From: Aliishimia sp963922415
GTDB taxonomy: Bacteria; Pseudomonadota; Alphaproteobacteria; Rhodobacterales; Rhodobacteraceae
Length of the DNA stretch: 6,348 nucleotides
Direction: 5' to 3'
NCBI GenBank assembly: GCA_963922415.1
Contig: CAWUIP010000180.1
Coordinates: 1 to 6,348, forward strand
The notes beneath the pieces were generated by a model. The model was not told the DNA's origin. It did not search any database and saw nothing but the letters and a program-made list of their open reading frames with translations. How positions within the stretch are numbered: the stretch's first letter is position 1; each line of letters starts with the position of its first letter. The translations under genes were made by a program, and so were the position numbers. Below are positions 1 to 6,013 of the stretch, one piece after another.

Positions 1-16
1 TGCGCGCGTCCAACAT

Positions 17-20
17 GGAG
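17..20 (+). promoter_or_regulatory. Shine-Dalgarno that fixes the start of the binding protein
   Basis: GGAG lies 6 nt upstream of the ATG at 27. An in-frame ATG at 15 overlaps this site and would put MEYD in front of a normal signal peptide. The ribosome binding site and the signal peptide both favour 27 as the real start. Confidence 0.75.
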
Positions 21-26
21 TATGAC

Positions 27-1724
27 ATGAAACTCAAAACCCTACTCTTGGGGGCTATTGCGACATCGGCGCTGGCACCGGCAGCATTTGCCGAGCGGGC
101 CAGCGACGGCAATGTGTCGATCATCTATTGGCAAGCGCCATCCATCCTGAACCCGTTCCTGTCGGGCGGCACAAAGGATGTGGAAAGCTCCTCGATGATC
201 ATTGAGCCACTGGCACGGTACAACGAAACCGGCGGCCTGGTGCCGTGGCTGGTAGACGAAGTGCCGACCGTCGACAATGGCGGCGTCTCGGCAGACCTGA
301 CCTCCATCACCTGGAAAATCACCCCCGGCATCCTGTGGTCTGACGGCACGCCCTTCACCTCTGCTGACGTCAAATTCACCTATGATTACTGCACGCACCC
401 CGAAGGCGGCTGTGCGCAGTTGACCAAGTTCGAAGGCGTCTCCTCGGTCGAGACCCCAGATGACCTGACTGTCGTTGTGAACTTCGAAGGCCCAACGCCA
501 AACCCATATGGTCCGTTTGTCGGTGGCGAGAGCCCCATCATTCAAGCGGCCCAGTTTGCCGATTGCGTGGGCGCCAAAGCCCCTGAATGCACCGAGCAGA
601 ACTTTGGCCCCATCGGCACCGGCGCGTTTGTCGTCACCGAGTTCCGTCCAAATGACGTGATCACGATGAAGGCCAACGAAAACTACCGTGATCCGGCCAA
701 GCCTGCCTTCGCAACCGTGACCTTCAAAGGTGGCGGATCGGCGGAAGATTCCGGCCGCGCGGTCATGGAAACGGGCGAGTTTGACTACGGCTGGAACCTG
801 CAGCTGGCCCCCGACGTCATCGCCAAGATGGCCGAAGGTGGCAAAGGTGTCCCGGTCGTGGGCCGCGGCCCGCTGGTTGAGCGCTTGATGCTGAACCAAA
901 CAAACCCATCTGTCGATCTGGGCGAAGAACGCTCTACTGCGGCGCACCCACACCCCTTCCTGAAAGAGCCAGCCGTCTACAAAGCCATGTCTATGGCGTT
1001 GGACCGCCCGCTCTTGGTCGAAGTCGGCTACGGCGACGCTGGTGCGGTGACCTGTAACTGGGTGCCTGCGCCTGCCATCTTCAACTCGGACTCCTTCGAT
1101 TGCTCCACGCAAGACATCGCGGGTGCGAATGCACTTCTGGACGAAGCGGGCTTCGTGGATAGCGACGGTGACGGCGTGCGCGAAGTGAACGGCGTGCCGA
1201 TGAAGATCCTCTACCAAACCTCCACAAACGCTGTGCGCCAGGACTTCCAAGCCCTGATCAAACAGTGGTGGAGCGAGATCGGCATCGAAACCGAGCTGCG
1301 CAACATCAACGCGTCCGTCTTCTTCGGTGGTGACCCAGGCTCGCCTGACACCTTCCAGAAGTTCTTTGCTGACGTGCAGATGTACGCCAACACCTTCTCG
1401 GGCACCGATCCCCAAGCCTATCTCGGCAACGGCCTGTGCGACAAAGCACCTAAGCCTGAAAGCCAGTGGCAGGGTGAGAACATCTCGCGCTTCTGCATGC
1501 CAGCGTTTGACGAGCTGCACGCGAAGCTGACCGGTACTGCCGGCGTTGAAGCCCGCGCCGAGATCGGCAAAGAGCTCAACGACATGCTGGTCTCCAACGG
1601 CGGGATGATCCCACTGGTTCAGCGGGGTCGTGTGTCGGCTCACGCAACCACCCTGGGCGGCGTGATCCTGAACGTTTGGGACAGCGAGCTGTGGAACGTC
1701 GCGGACTGGTACCGCATCGACTAA
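27..1724 (+). CDS. ABC transporter substrate-binding protein, family 5 (peptide/dipeptide type)
   Basis: Periplasmic receptor of an ABC importer; it captures the solute and delivers it to the membrane permeases. The protein is 565 aa, within the usual range for SBP_bac_5 (PF00496). Residues 1-22 are a Sec signal peptide: KLK n-region, hydrophobic core, and cleavage likely after AFA. The mature protein carries the family hallmark LWSDGTPFTSADV (about 103-115), the block that follows the ITPG turn in DppA/OppA-like proteins. The two permease genes downstream confirm the role. Substrates of this family include peptides, nickel, opines, glutathione and sugars, and nothing here decides between them. 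Two features stand out. There are eight cysteines in the mature chain, spaced as four near pairs (122/129, 180/188, 343/359, 471/490). There is also an acidic DSDGDG loop at 378-383. Start chosen at 27 (GGAG 6 nt upstream). The promoter lies outside the window. Confidence 0.93.
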   Translation: MKLKTLLLGAIATSALAPAAFAERASDGNVSIIYWQAPSILNPFLSGGTKDVESSSMIIEPLARYNETGGLVPWLVDEVPTVDNGGVSADLTSITWKITPGILWSDGTPFTSADVKFTYDYCTHPEGGCAQLTKFEGVSSVETPDDLTVVVNFEGPTPNPYGPFVGGESPIIQAAQFADCVGAKAPECTEQNFGPIGTGAFVVTEFRPNDVITMKANENYRDPAKPAFATVTFKGGGSAEDSGRAVMETGEFDYGWNLQLAPDVIAKMAEGGKGVPVVGRGPLVERLMLNQTNPSVDLGEERSTAAHPHPFLKEPAVYKAMSMALDRPLLVEVGYGDAGAVTCNWVPAPAIFNSDSFDCSTQDIAGANALLDEAGFVDSDGDGVREVNGVPMKILYQTSTNAVRQDFQALIKQWWSEIGIETELRNINASVFFGGDPGSPDTFQKFFADVQMYANTFSGTDPQAYLGNGLCDKAPKPESQWQGENISRFCMPAFDELHAKLTGTAGVEARAEIGKELNDMLVSNGGMIPLVQRGRVSAHATTLGGVILNVWDSELWNVADWYRID

Positions 1725-1734
1725 CCAGCCCCCC

Positions 1735-1766
1735 GTAAGGTGCGTCACGGCACGCACCTTACTTTT
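1735..1766 (+). terminator. Stem-loop with T run between binding protein and permease genes (partial terminator/attenuator)
   Basis: A perfect 11-bp stem (GTAAGGTGCGT 1735-1745 with ACGCACCTTAC 1752-1762) encloses a 6-nt loop and is followed by TTTT (1763-1766). It begins 10 nt after the binding-protein stop. The T run is short, so partial termination is likely: it would leave plenty of binding-protein mRNA and less permease mRNA, a common pattern in importer operons. The attenuation role is inferred. A near-copy lies at 3963-3994. Confidence 0.75.
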
Positions 1767-1771
1767 CATTT

Positions 1772-1800
1772 GGTCTGCGCAGCGTTACGCGGCGCAGACC
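1772..1800 (+). other. Second strong stem-loop in the intergenic region, without T run
   Basis: A perfect 9-bp stem (GGTCTGCGC 1772-1780 with GCGCAGACC 1792-1800) continues across an A/G mismatch into GCG-TTA-CGC, giving a nearly fully paired 29-nt hairpin. It sits 5 nt after the T run of the first hairpin and 43 nt before the permease start. No T run follows, so it is not a classic terminator. It could shield the 3' end of the upstream mRNA from exonucleases or the 5' end of a processed permease mRNA; that role is inferred. Confidence 0.6.
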
Positions 1801-1843
1801 GCCCTCCCTCTCTTCGACCGATGCGATCAAGGCGGCCCCTGGT

Positions 1844-3001
1844 ATGCTCACCTACACGATCCGACGACTTGTTCTGGCGATCCCCACGCTCCTCTTCATC
1901 AGCTTAGCAATCTTCCTGCTGCTCGAGCTCGCACCGGGCGATCCGATGGCCAACCAGCCGCTGACCATCCCCGAAGAGGTCCGCCAAAAAATGCGCGAGG
2001 CACTGGGCCTCGGACAACCTTGGTACATCCGGTACTACAAGTGGCTGATCCAGTTCTTCTGGATCGAACCGCAAGTTCTCATCGACTATATGACGACCCA
2101 TTCGGGCCTTCTGGGCTGGTTGCCGGACACCCGGCTGGCTTGGGAGTGGCAGTCCATCTCTGCCGCCGATTTCGTCAATGAAGAGCGCTTCCAACTGCGC
2201 CTGGACGAGCTGCGCGCCGCAGGCGATCTGCGCGAGACAGCGACCGGGTTTGAGGCCTTCCAAGAGAAACAGCGCGTCCTCTCCTGGCAAACGCGATCTC
2301 CGGTGATGGATATCGTGGTCCAACGGATCCCCCAGACCCTTTGGGTCGTGGGCGTGGCCTATATCGTGGCGATCCTGATCGCGCTGCCGATCGGCATTTA
2401 TTCGGCCTACAAACAGTATTCGACCTTCGACAATGCGGGCACGTTCATTTCGATGATCGGCTTCTCAATCCCGCCCTTCTTCACAGGCCCGCTGTTGATT
2501 GTGATCTTCGCGGTGCAACTTGAATGGCTGCCATCGGTCTACAACACCATCCATGAGGTGGTCGATTGGGACAGCTTTGTTGTCCAGCTTCAGCAGATGG
2601 TTCTGCCTGTGATGGTGCTGGCCTTGCAGATCACCGCGCAGCTGAACCGTTTCATGCGCGCCTCGACCCTCGACAACCTCAACCAAGATTACGTGCGCAC
2701 CGCCCGCGCCAAGGGCCTGAAGGAACGCGCCGTGGTCTTGGGCCACGTCGTGCGCAACTCGATGATCCCGGTCGTGACCGTCATTGCGCTGAACGTGCCC
2801 AATATCTTTGGTGGTGCGATCATCACCGAGGTGATTTTCAAAGTGAATGGGATCGGTCAGCTTTTGATCACCTGGCTCTTTGCGAACGACATCCCAGGCG
2901 TTCTGACGCTGACCTTCATCTTTGCCATACTGATCGTGGTCTTCAACATCATCGCTGATGTGCTCTACGGCATTCTCGATCCAAGGATCCGCTATGACTG
3001 A
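1844..3001 (+). CDS. ABC transporter permease, DppB/OppB type
   Basis: Inner-membrane channel subunit of the importer, 385 aa, BPD_transp_1 family (PF00528). It opens with a membrane helix (about 9-29) ending in the LAPGDP motif typical of DppB/OppB. Further helices follow at about 167-190, 197-222, 248-265, 305-325 and 350-375. The cytoplasmic ATPase-docking (EAA) loop is DYVRTARAKGL at 282-292, followed by the usual RNSMIPVVT. The C-terminus ends in LDPRIRYD, the normal family ending. The segment between helices 1 and 2 (about 35-160) is clearly longer than in classic DppB proteins of about 310-340 aa and contains a charged helical stretch. ATG 1844 is the start that keeps the complete first helix; its ribosome binding site is weak (AAGG 1829-1832, 11 nt away). 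It is followed by the second permease with an 8-nt overlap, implying translational coupling. Confidence 0.94.
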   Translation: MLTYTIRRLVLAIPTLLFISLAIFLLLELAPGDPMANQPLTIPEEVRQKMREALGLGQPWYIRYYKWLIQFFWIEPQVLIDYMTTHSGLLGWLPDTRLAWEWQSISAADFVNEERFQLRLDELRAAGDLRETATGFEAFQEKQRVLSWQTRSPVMDIVVQRIPQTLWVVGVAYIVAILIALPIGIYSAYKQYSTFDNAGTFISMIGFSIPPFFTGPLLIVIFAVQLEWLPSVYNTIHEVVDWDSFVVQLQQMVLPVMVLALQITAQLNRFMRASTLDNLNQDYVRTARAKGLKERAVVLGHVVRNSMIPVVTVIALNVPNIFGGAIITEVIFKVNGIGQLLITWLFANDIPGVLTLTFIFAILIVVFNIIADVLYGILDPRIRYD

Positions 3002-3959
3002 TACCAACTTCACAGGCGCCCTGCAGGACAAAGAGCCCTCCAAACCCCCGCGCAACGCGTGGCTGGATGTCTGGGACCAGTTCAGCAAGCACAAAGGCGC
3101 GGTCTTTGGCGGTGGGTTTTTGCTCTTCATCACGCTGGCGGTGATCTTTGGGCCCTATATCTGGACCATCGACGCGCAGAAGCTCGATATTCGCGCCAAA
3201 GACATGCGGCCCATCTATGTGGCACTGTGGGACGGTGACGCGAAGACCAGCTGGGGCCACCCATTCGGCACGGATCAGCTGGGCCGCGATATCCTCGCCA
3301 GCATGCTGGCGGGTGGACGCGTGTCGATGGCTGTGGGCTGGCTGGCGATGCTTCTGACCATGTTCATCGGAACCTTCGTGGGTCTTGTGGCGGGGTTCTT
3401 CAAATCGCTGGATGGGCCAATGATGCGGTTTACTGATCTGGTCCTGTCCCTGCCGATCTTGCCGATCACACTCGTCGCGGTGACACTGTTCCGCCAACCG
3501 CTGGTCAGCAATTTCGGCCCCGAAGGTGGGATGTTCATCCTGATTGTGGGCATCATCGGCATCACCTCGTGGATGCAGACGGCGCGGATTGTTCGCGGTG
3601 AGGTTCTGGCCTTGAAGGAGCGTGAGTTCGTGCTGGCCGCGCGCTCGATCGGGACAACGTCGGGAGGGATTATCCGCCGCCACCTCCTGCCAAACGTGAT
3701 CTCGCCCATCATGGTCTCGGCCACGCTTGGGCTTGCTGCAGCTATCATCACAGAAAGCGCGCTGTCTTTCCTGGGCGTCGGCTTCCCGTCTGACTTCCCC
3801 ACCTGGGGCAAACTGCTGGCGGATGCTGTATCGCGGATGGAAGCTTTTCCGGAACGCGTGATGTTGCCCGGGATCGCGATTTCGCTGACAGTGCTGAGCG
3901 TGAACTACCTAGGCGACGGTTTGCGTGACGCGCTCGACCCGCGCATCCGCGGACGCTAA
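2994..3959 (+). CDS. ABC transporter permease, DppC/OppC type
   Basis: Second channel subunit, pairing with the DppB-type protein to form the membrane pore; 321 aa, usual for DppC/OppC. A cytoplasmic N-terminal tail of about 35 residues precedes helix 1 (about 36-53). HPFGTDQLGRDILASMLAGG (about 88-107) is the hallmark sequence preceding the BPD_transp_1 domain. The EAA loop is EFVLAARSIGTTSGGIIRRH, followed by LLPNVISPI. ESALSFLGVGFP and the C-terminal LDPRIRGR are also family signatures. ATG 2994 is preferred over the in-frame ATG at 2958 because AAGGA (2983-2987) lies 6 nt upstream and the longer version has no such site. It overlaps the previous gene in ATGACTGA. No ATP-binding protein gene follows: the cluster ends at the terminator at 3963-3994, so the ATPase must be encoded elsewhere. 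Confidence 0.94.
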   Translation: MTDTNFTGALQDKEPSKPPRNAWLDVWDQFSKHKGAVFGGGFLLFITLAVIFGPYIWTIDAQKLDIRAKDMRPIYVALWDGDAKTSWGHPFGTDQLGRDILASMLAGGRVSMAVGWLAMLLTMFIGTFVGLVAGFFKSLDGPMMRFTDLVLSLPILPITLVAVTLFRQPLVSNFGPEGGMFILIVGIIGITSWMQTARIVRGEVLALKEREFVLAARSIGTTSGGIIRRHLLPNVISPIMVSATLGLAAAIITESALSFLGVGFPSDFPTWGKLLADAVSRMEAFPERVMLPGIAISLTVLSVNYLGDGLRDALDPRIRGR

Positions 3960-3962
3960 CCC

Positions 3963-3994
3963 GTAAGGTGCGGACACTGCCGCACCCTACTTTT
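3963..3994 (+). terminator. Rho-independent terminator of the transporter cluster
   Basis: GTAAGGTGCGG (3963-3973) pairs with CCGCACCCTAC (3980-3990) around a 6-nt loop, with a single A/C mismatch at 3966/3987, followed by TTTT (3991-3994). It starts 4 nt after the DppC-type stop codon. It closely resembles the hairpin at 1735-1766. Its descending arm contains the stop codon of the convergent gene (3987-3989), and its T run reads as the last Glu-Lys codons of that gene. On the minus strand no T run follows the stem, so termination in that direction would have to be atypical. Confidence 0.8.
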
Positions 3995-5303
3995 CAATCC
4001 CCTGGCGCAGCCGTCGCACAAGCCACCAGACAAGCAACATCACGGGCACCGTGATCAGCGCCGTGAGCATTCCCTTCGACAAGCCGGTGGCGGCCTGCAG
4101 CGGGTAGATCACGTAAGCGGCGAGCGACACTGCATAATAGCTGATGGCGACCACTGACAGCCCCTCGACCGTGCGCTGCAGCCGCAGTTGCAAGTCCGCG
4201 CGCTGGTCCATGCTCTCCAGTAGCTTTTGATTCTGCGCCGACCGCTCCACATCCACGCGCGTCTGCAACAGGTTCGATGCCCGGATCGAGCGTTCGCACA
4301 TCGCCTCAAGCCGCCGCTCGGCTGACTTTACCGTCCGCATCGCCGGCTCGTAGCGCCGCAGCATGAACTCGGCAAAGTTTTGACGTCCGTGAAATCGCTC
4401 TTCCCGCAGCGCTTGGATGCGCTGCCCAACGATAGCCTCATAGGCCCCTGTCGCGCCAAAGCGGAAGGCAGACTCGGCCGAGAGTTGTTCCAACTCCGCC
4501 GAGATCGCAAGGAGCTGTTGCAGCGTCGTCTCTGCCGTGTCGCCCTGCTGGGTCATCTGCCCCATCAGCGCGGTCAGCCGCTGGTCCAAGTCGTTCAACT
4601 GGCCGGACTGGGCGCGCACCTCTGAAAAGCCCAGCATGGACATCGCTTTGTAGGTCTCGATCTCGCACAGCCGCTGTACGATACGCCCCACCCGGCGCGC
4701 GCCGGTGTTCGGGTCGACGAAAACGGCGAAGCGCAAATGGCCGCTTTGATCGATCCGGAAATCGCCCGCCACCACCGCCGCCTGGTCGATGACATACGAC
4801 ACGGCAAGGCTTTCGGGGACAAACCAGTCTTTGAGATGCGCGTTGATCTGATCCACCTCGCGACCCGACTCGATCCGCAAGAGCGCCGAGGTCACCCGCT
4901 GACCTGGCGCCTCCGCGAGCCAATCGGCGGGAAATACGTCAAACTCGGTGGGGTCAAAGGCACGCTCGGGCGTGCCCTCGGTGAAAGCGGTGTAGGTCAC
5001 AAACTCGGTATGTTGCTCCCACTTTAGCCAGTGCCGCCCGATCTTACCGTAGTAGTGGGTGGCACCCGGCTGTGGATGCGGCACGCCGTGGCGATCCAAA
5101 AGCTTGATCAGATGCGCGATGTCCTGGCTGCGGTCCCGCCGCGCCGCGTCGCCGTCCTGCTTGATCGCCACATAGGCCGCCACAAACGGCGCTGCCATCG
5201 ACGGAAACGGGCGCGCGTGCAACTCGTTGGCCAGTTTATAGCGGAGCGGATGATCTTCGATCGGCATGCGGGTCACGGGTGTTTGCAACATAACATGGCA
5301 CAT
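3987..5303 (-). CDS. DUF3422 family protein, predicted membrane-anchored, function unknown
   Basis: 438 aa, near the usual length for DUF3422 (PF11902), an uncharacterised proteobacterial family. The N-terminal signature is present: DHPLR (17-21) and NELHARPFP (26-34), then GKIGRHWLKWEQHTEF (86-101). A long, largely helical, charged region (about 215-375) rich in Gln, Glu and Arg likely forms coiled coil. Two hydrophobic helices at about 381-402 and 411-430 end in an Arg-rich tail, so the bulk of the protein is probably held at the inner membrane by its C-terminus. This outline (soluble domain, coiled coil, two terminal helices) superficially recalls CorA-type proteins, but no GMN motif is present and I do not assign transport. 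Starts: ATG 5303 has a partial GGGA site 7 nt upstream. Met5 and Met13 are alternatives, and Met13 (MPIEDHPLR) begins closest to the conserved block. The gene is convergent with the transporter and divergent from tetR. Confidence 0.88.
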   Translation of the reverse strand: MCHVMLQTPVTRMPIEDHPLRYKLANELHARPFPSMAAPFVAAYVAIKQDGDAARRDRSQDIAHLIKLLDRHGVPHPQPGATHYYGKIGRHWLKWEQHTEFVTYTAFTEGTPERAFDPTEFDVFPADWLAEAPGQRVTSALLRIESGREVDQINAHLKDWFVPESLAVSYVIDQAAVVAGDFRIDQSGHLRFAVFVDPNTGARRVGRIVQRLCEIETYKAMSMLGFSEVRAQSGQLNDLDQRLTALMGQMTQQGDTAETTLQQLLAISAELEQLSAESAFRFGATGAYEAIVGQRIQALREERFHGRQNFAEFMLRRYEPAMRTVKSAERRLEAMCERSIRASNLLQTRVDVERSAQNQKLLESMDQRADLQLRLQRTVEGLSVVAISYYAVSLAAYVIYPLQAATGLSKGMLTALITVPVMLLVWWLVRRLRQGIEK

Positions 5304-5455
5304 ATGCGCATCCCGTCAAATGTCAAAGGCAAAAATCTATTAAAAACAAATTCTTAACAGAATGCTATTGTATACCGCTACAACGCAGCGCCGTGTATCA
5401 TCGCGCTCGAAAATGAGGCTGGGTGCCGGTTGACATGAACCAAATTGAGACACAT
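5304..5455. promoter_or_regulatory. Divergent intergenic region with AT-rich core
   Basis: This stretch separates the minus-strand DUF3422 gene from the plus-strand tetR. Its core (about 5324-5376) is markedly AT-rich compared with the GC-rich genes, as expected for promoters. It contains a small inverted repeat, ATTCT-TAAC-AGAAT (5350-5363), and a TGCTATTGT (5363-5371) that resembles an extended -10. I found no good -35 at the right distance from that -10. On the minus strand, TTTGAC occurs twice 7 bp apart (5315-5320 and 5322-5327); the latter copy reads as consensus TTGACA (5321-5326). Confidence 0.5.
5321..5326 (-). promoter_or_regulatory. Possible -35 element for the DUF3422 gene
   Basis: On the minus strand this is an exact TTGACA. 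The best -10 at proper spacing is TATGTG, which overlaps the first possible start codon (ATG 5303) and is a weak match. If used, transcription would begin near 5292, making Met5 or Met13 the translated start. The six-base match alone is weak evidence. Confidence 0.25.
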
Positions 5456-5458
5456 ATG
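5430..5458 (+). promoter_or_regulatory. Possible promoter overlapping the 5' end of tetR
   Basis: Consensus TTGACA (5430-5435) is followed after 17 nt by CATATG (5453-5458), a poor -10 (3 of 6). The predicted transcription start would fall near 5465, which is itself an in-frame ATG, suggesting a leaderless or very short-leader mRNA. The palindrome at 5446-5463 covers the spacer and -10, the usual place for a repressor site. If the longer reading frames starting at 5423 or 5435 are real, this would instead be coding sequence. Confidence 0.3.
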
Positions 5459-5463
5459 TCTCA
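5446..5463. promoter_or_regulatory. Candidate TetR operator, perfect 18-bp inverted repeat
   Basis: TGAGACA (5446-5452) and TGTCTCA (5457-5463) form perfect 7-bp arms around CATA. Length and symmetry fit a TetR-family dimer site. It lies exactly at the 5' end of the tetR gene, as expected for autorepression. Binding by this TetR is inferred from position only. Confidence 0.5.
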
Positions 5464-6013
5464 CATGATACACGATAGCCCCACGCACATGCGCATTATG
5501 GAGGCCGCCATCGGGCTCTTCGCGCGCAATGCCTCAGCTTCGATGGCGGATTTGGCCGTGGAAGCGGAGGTCGGGCGGGCAACCCTGCACCGCTACTTCG
5601 CAACCCGAGACGCTTTGATGGACGCCCTGTTCGCCCAGGCCCATGCCGAATTAGAAACCGCGATTGAGGAGGCCGTCGCCGAGGCAACCGACCATTTGGA
5701 CGGACTGCGCTTGGCCATAGCGGCCATCATTCCCCTGGCCAATCGGCAGGTCTTTCTGACGCAGGTGCCCACCCCGCCAGCGATGGCCGCCACCTATGAC
5801 GCATCGCTGCAGGAGACACGCGCCGCCATCGATGCCGCACGCAGCGAAGGCAGTTTGGACACCGACATGCCCACCGAGTGGATCGCCGAGGTCTATGACG
5901 CGCTGTGCTATGCGGCCTGGACGGCCATCGACCGGCAGGACCTGACCCCGCGCCAGGCCACCGCACTTGCGTGGCGCAGCTTTTTGACCGGCATTTCAGG
6001 AGACGTGACATGA
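5456..6013 (+). CDS. TetR/AcrR family transcriptional regulator
   Basis: DNA-binding repressor-type protein, 185 aa from this start, normal for the family. The N-terminal TetR_N domain is clear: helix 1 MRIMEAAIGLFARN (12-25), helix-turn-helix ASMADLAVEAEVGRATLHRYF (28-48, recognition helix ending in LHRYF), then ATRDALMDALF, the standard start of helix 4. The C-terminal ligand and dimer domain (about 60-185) has no recognisable ligand signature. The start is uncertain. GTG 5423 has GAGG only 4 nt upstream. ATG 5435 has no clear site. ATG 5456 has GAGA 5 nt upstream and is chosen. ATG 5465 would suit a leaderless mRNA from the TTGACA at 5430. All keep the whole HTH domain. The stop overlaps the next start in ATGA, so it is probably co-transcribed with, and regulates, the desaturase-family gene and itself. 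Confidence 0.9.
   Translation: MSHMIHDSPTHMRIMEAAIGLFARNASASMADLAVEAEVGRATLHRYFATRDALMDALFAQAHAELETAIEEAVAEATDHLDGLRLAIAAIIPLANRQVFLTQVPTPPAMAATYDASLQETRAAIDAARSEGSLDTDMPTEWIAEVYDALCYAAWTAIDRQDLTPRQATALAWRSFLTGISGDVT
5998..6003 (+). promoter_or_regulatory. Shine-Dalgarno of the desaturase-family gene
   Basis: AGGAGA lies inside the last codons of tetR, 6 nt before ATG 6010. Together with the ATGA overlap it fixes the downstream start and indicates translational coupling. Confidence 0.75.

Noticed and set aside
42..1769. 575-codon open frame antisense to the binding-protein gene
   Set aside because: It mirrors the sense gene's codon bias in GC-rich DNA, has no recognisable domain, and its Arg/His/Asp/Gln-rich composition is typical of shadow frames. 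The sense frame has a clear family and signal peptide.
2958..2993. Upstream in-frame ATG giving a 12-residue longer DppC-type protein
   Set aside because: It lies deep in the preceding permease gene without a ribosome binding site, while ATG 2994 has AAGGA at 6 nt.
2465..3811. Long minus-strand frames (2465-3133, 2949-3683, 3275-3811) under the permease genes
   Set aside because: Low-complexity His/Asp/Gln/Arg-rich translations without domains; the plus-strand permeases explain the region fully.
4438..4923. 161-codon alternative minus-strand frame inside the DUF3422 gene
   Set aside because: Gly/Arg/Ala-rich shadow in another frame with no family match; DUF3422 motifs are in the main frame.
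5031..5357. 108-codon plus-strand frame across the DUF3422 start and intergenic region
   Set aside because: Antisense to conserved DUF3422 N-terminal motifs, no ribosome binding site or recognisable domain.
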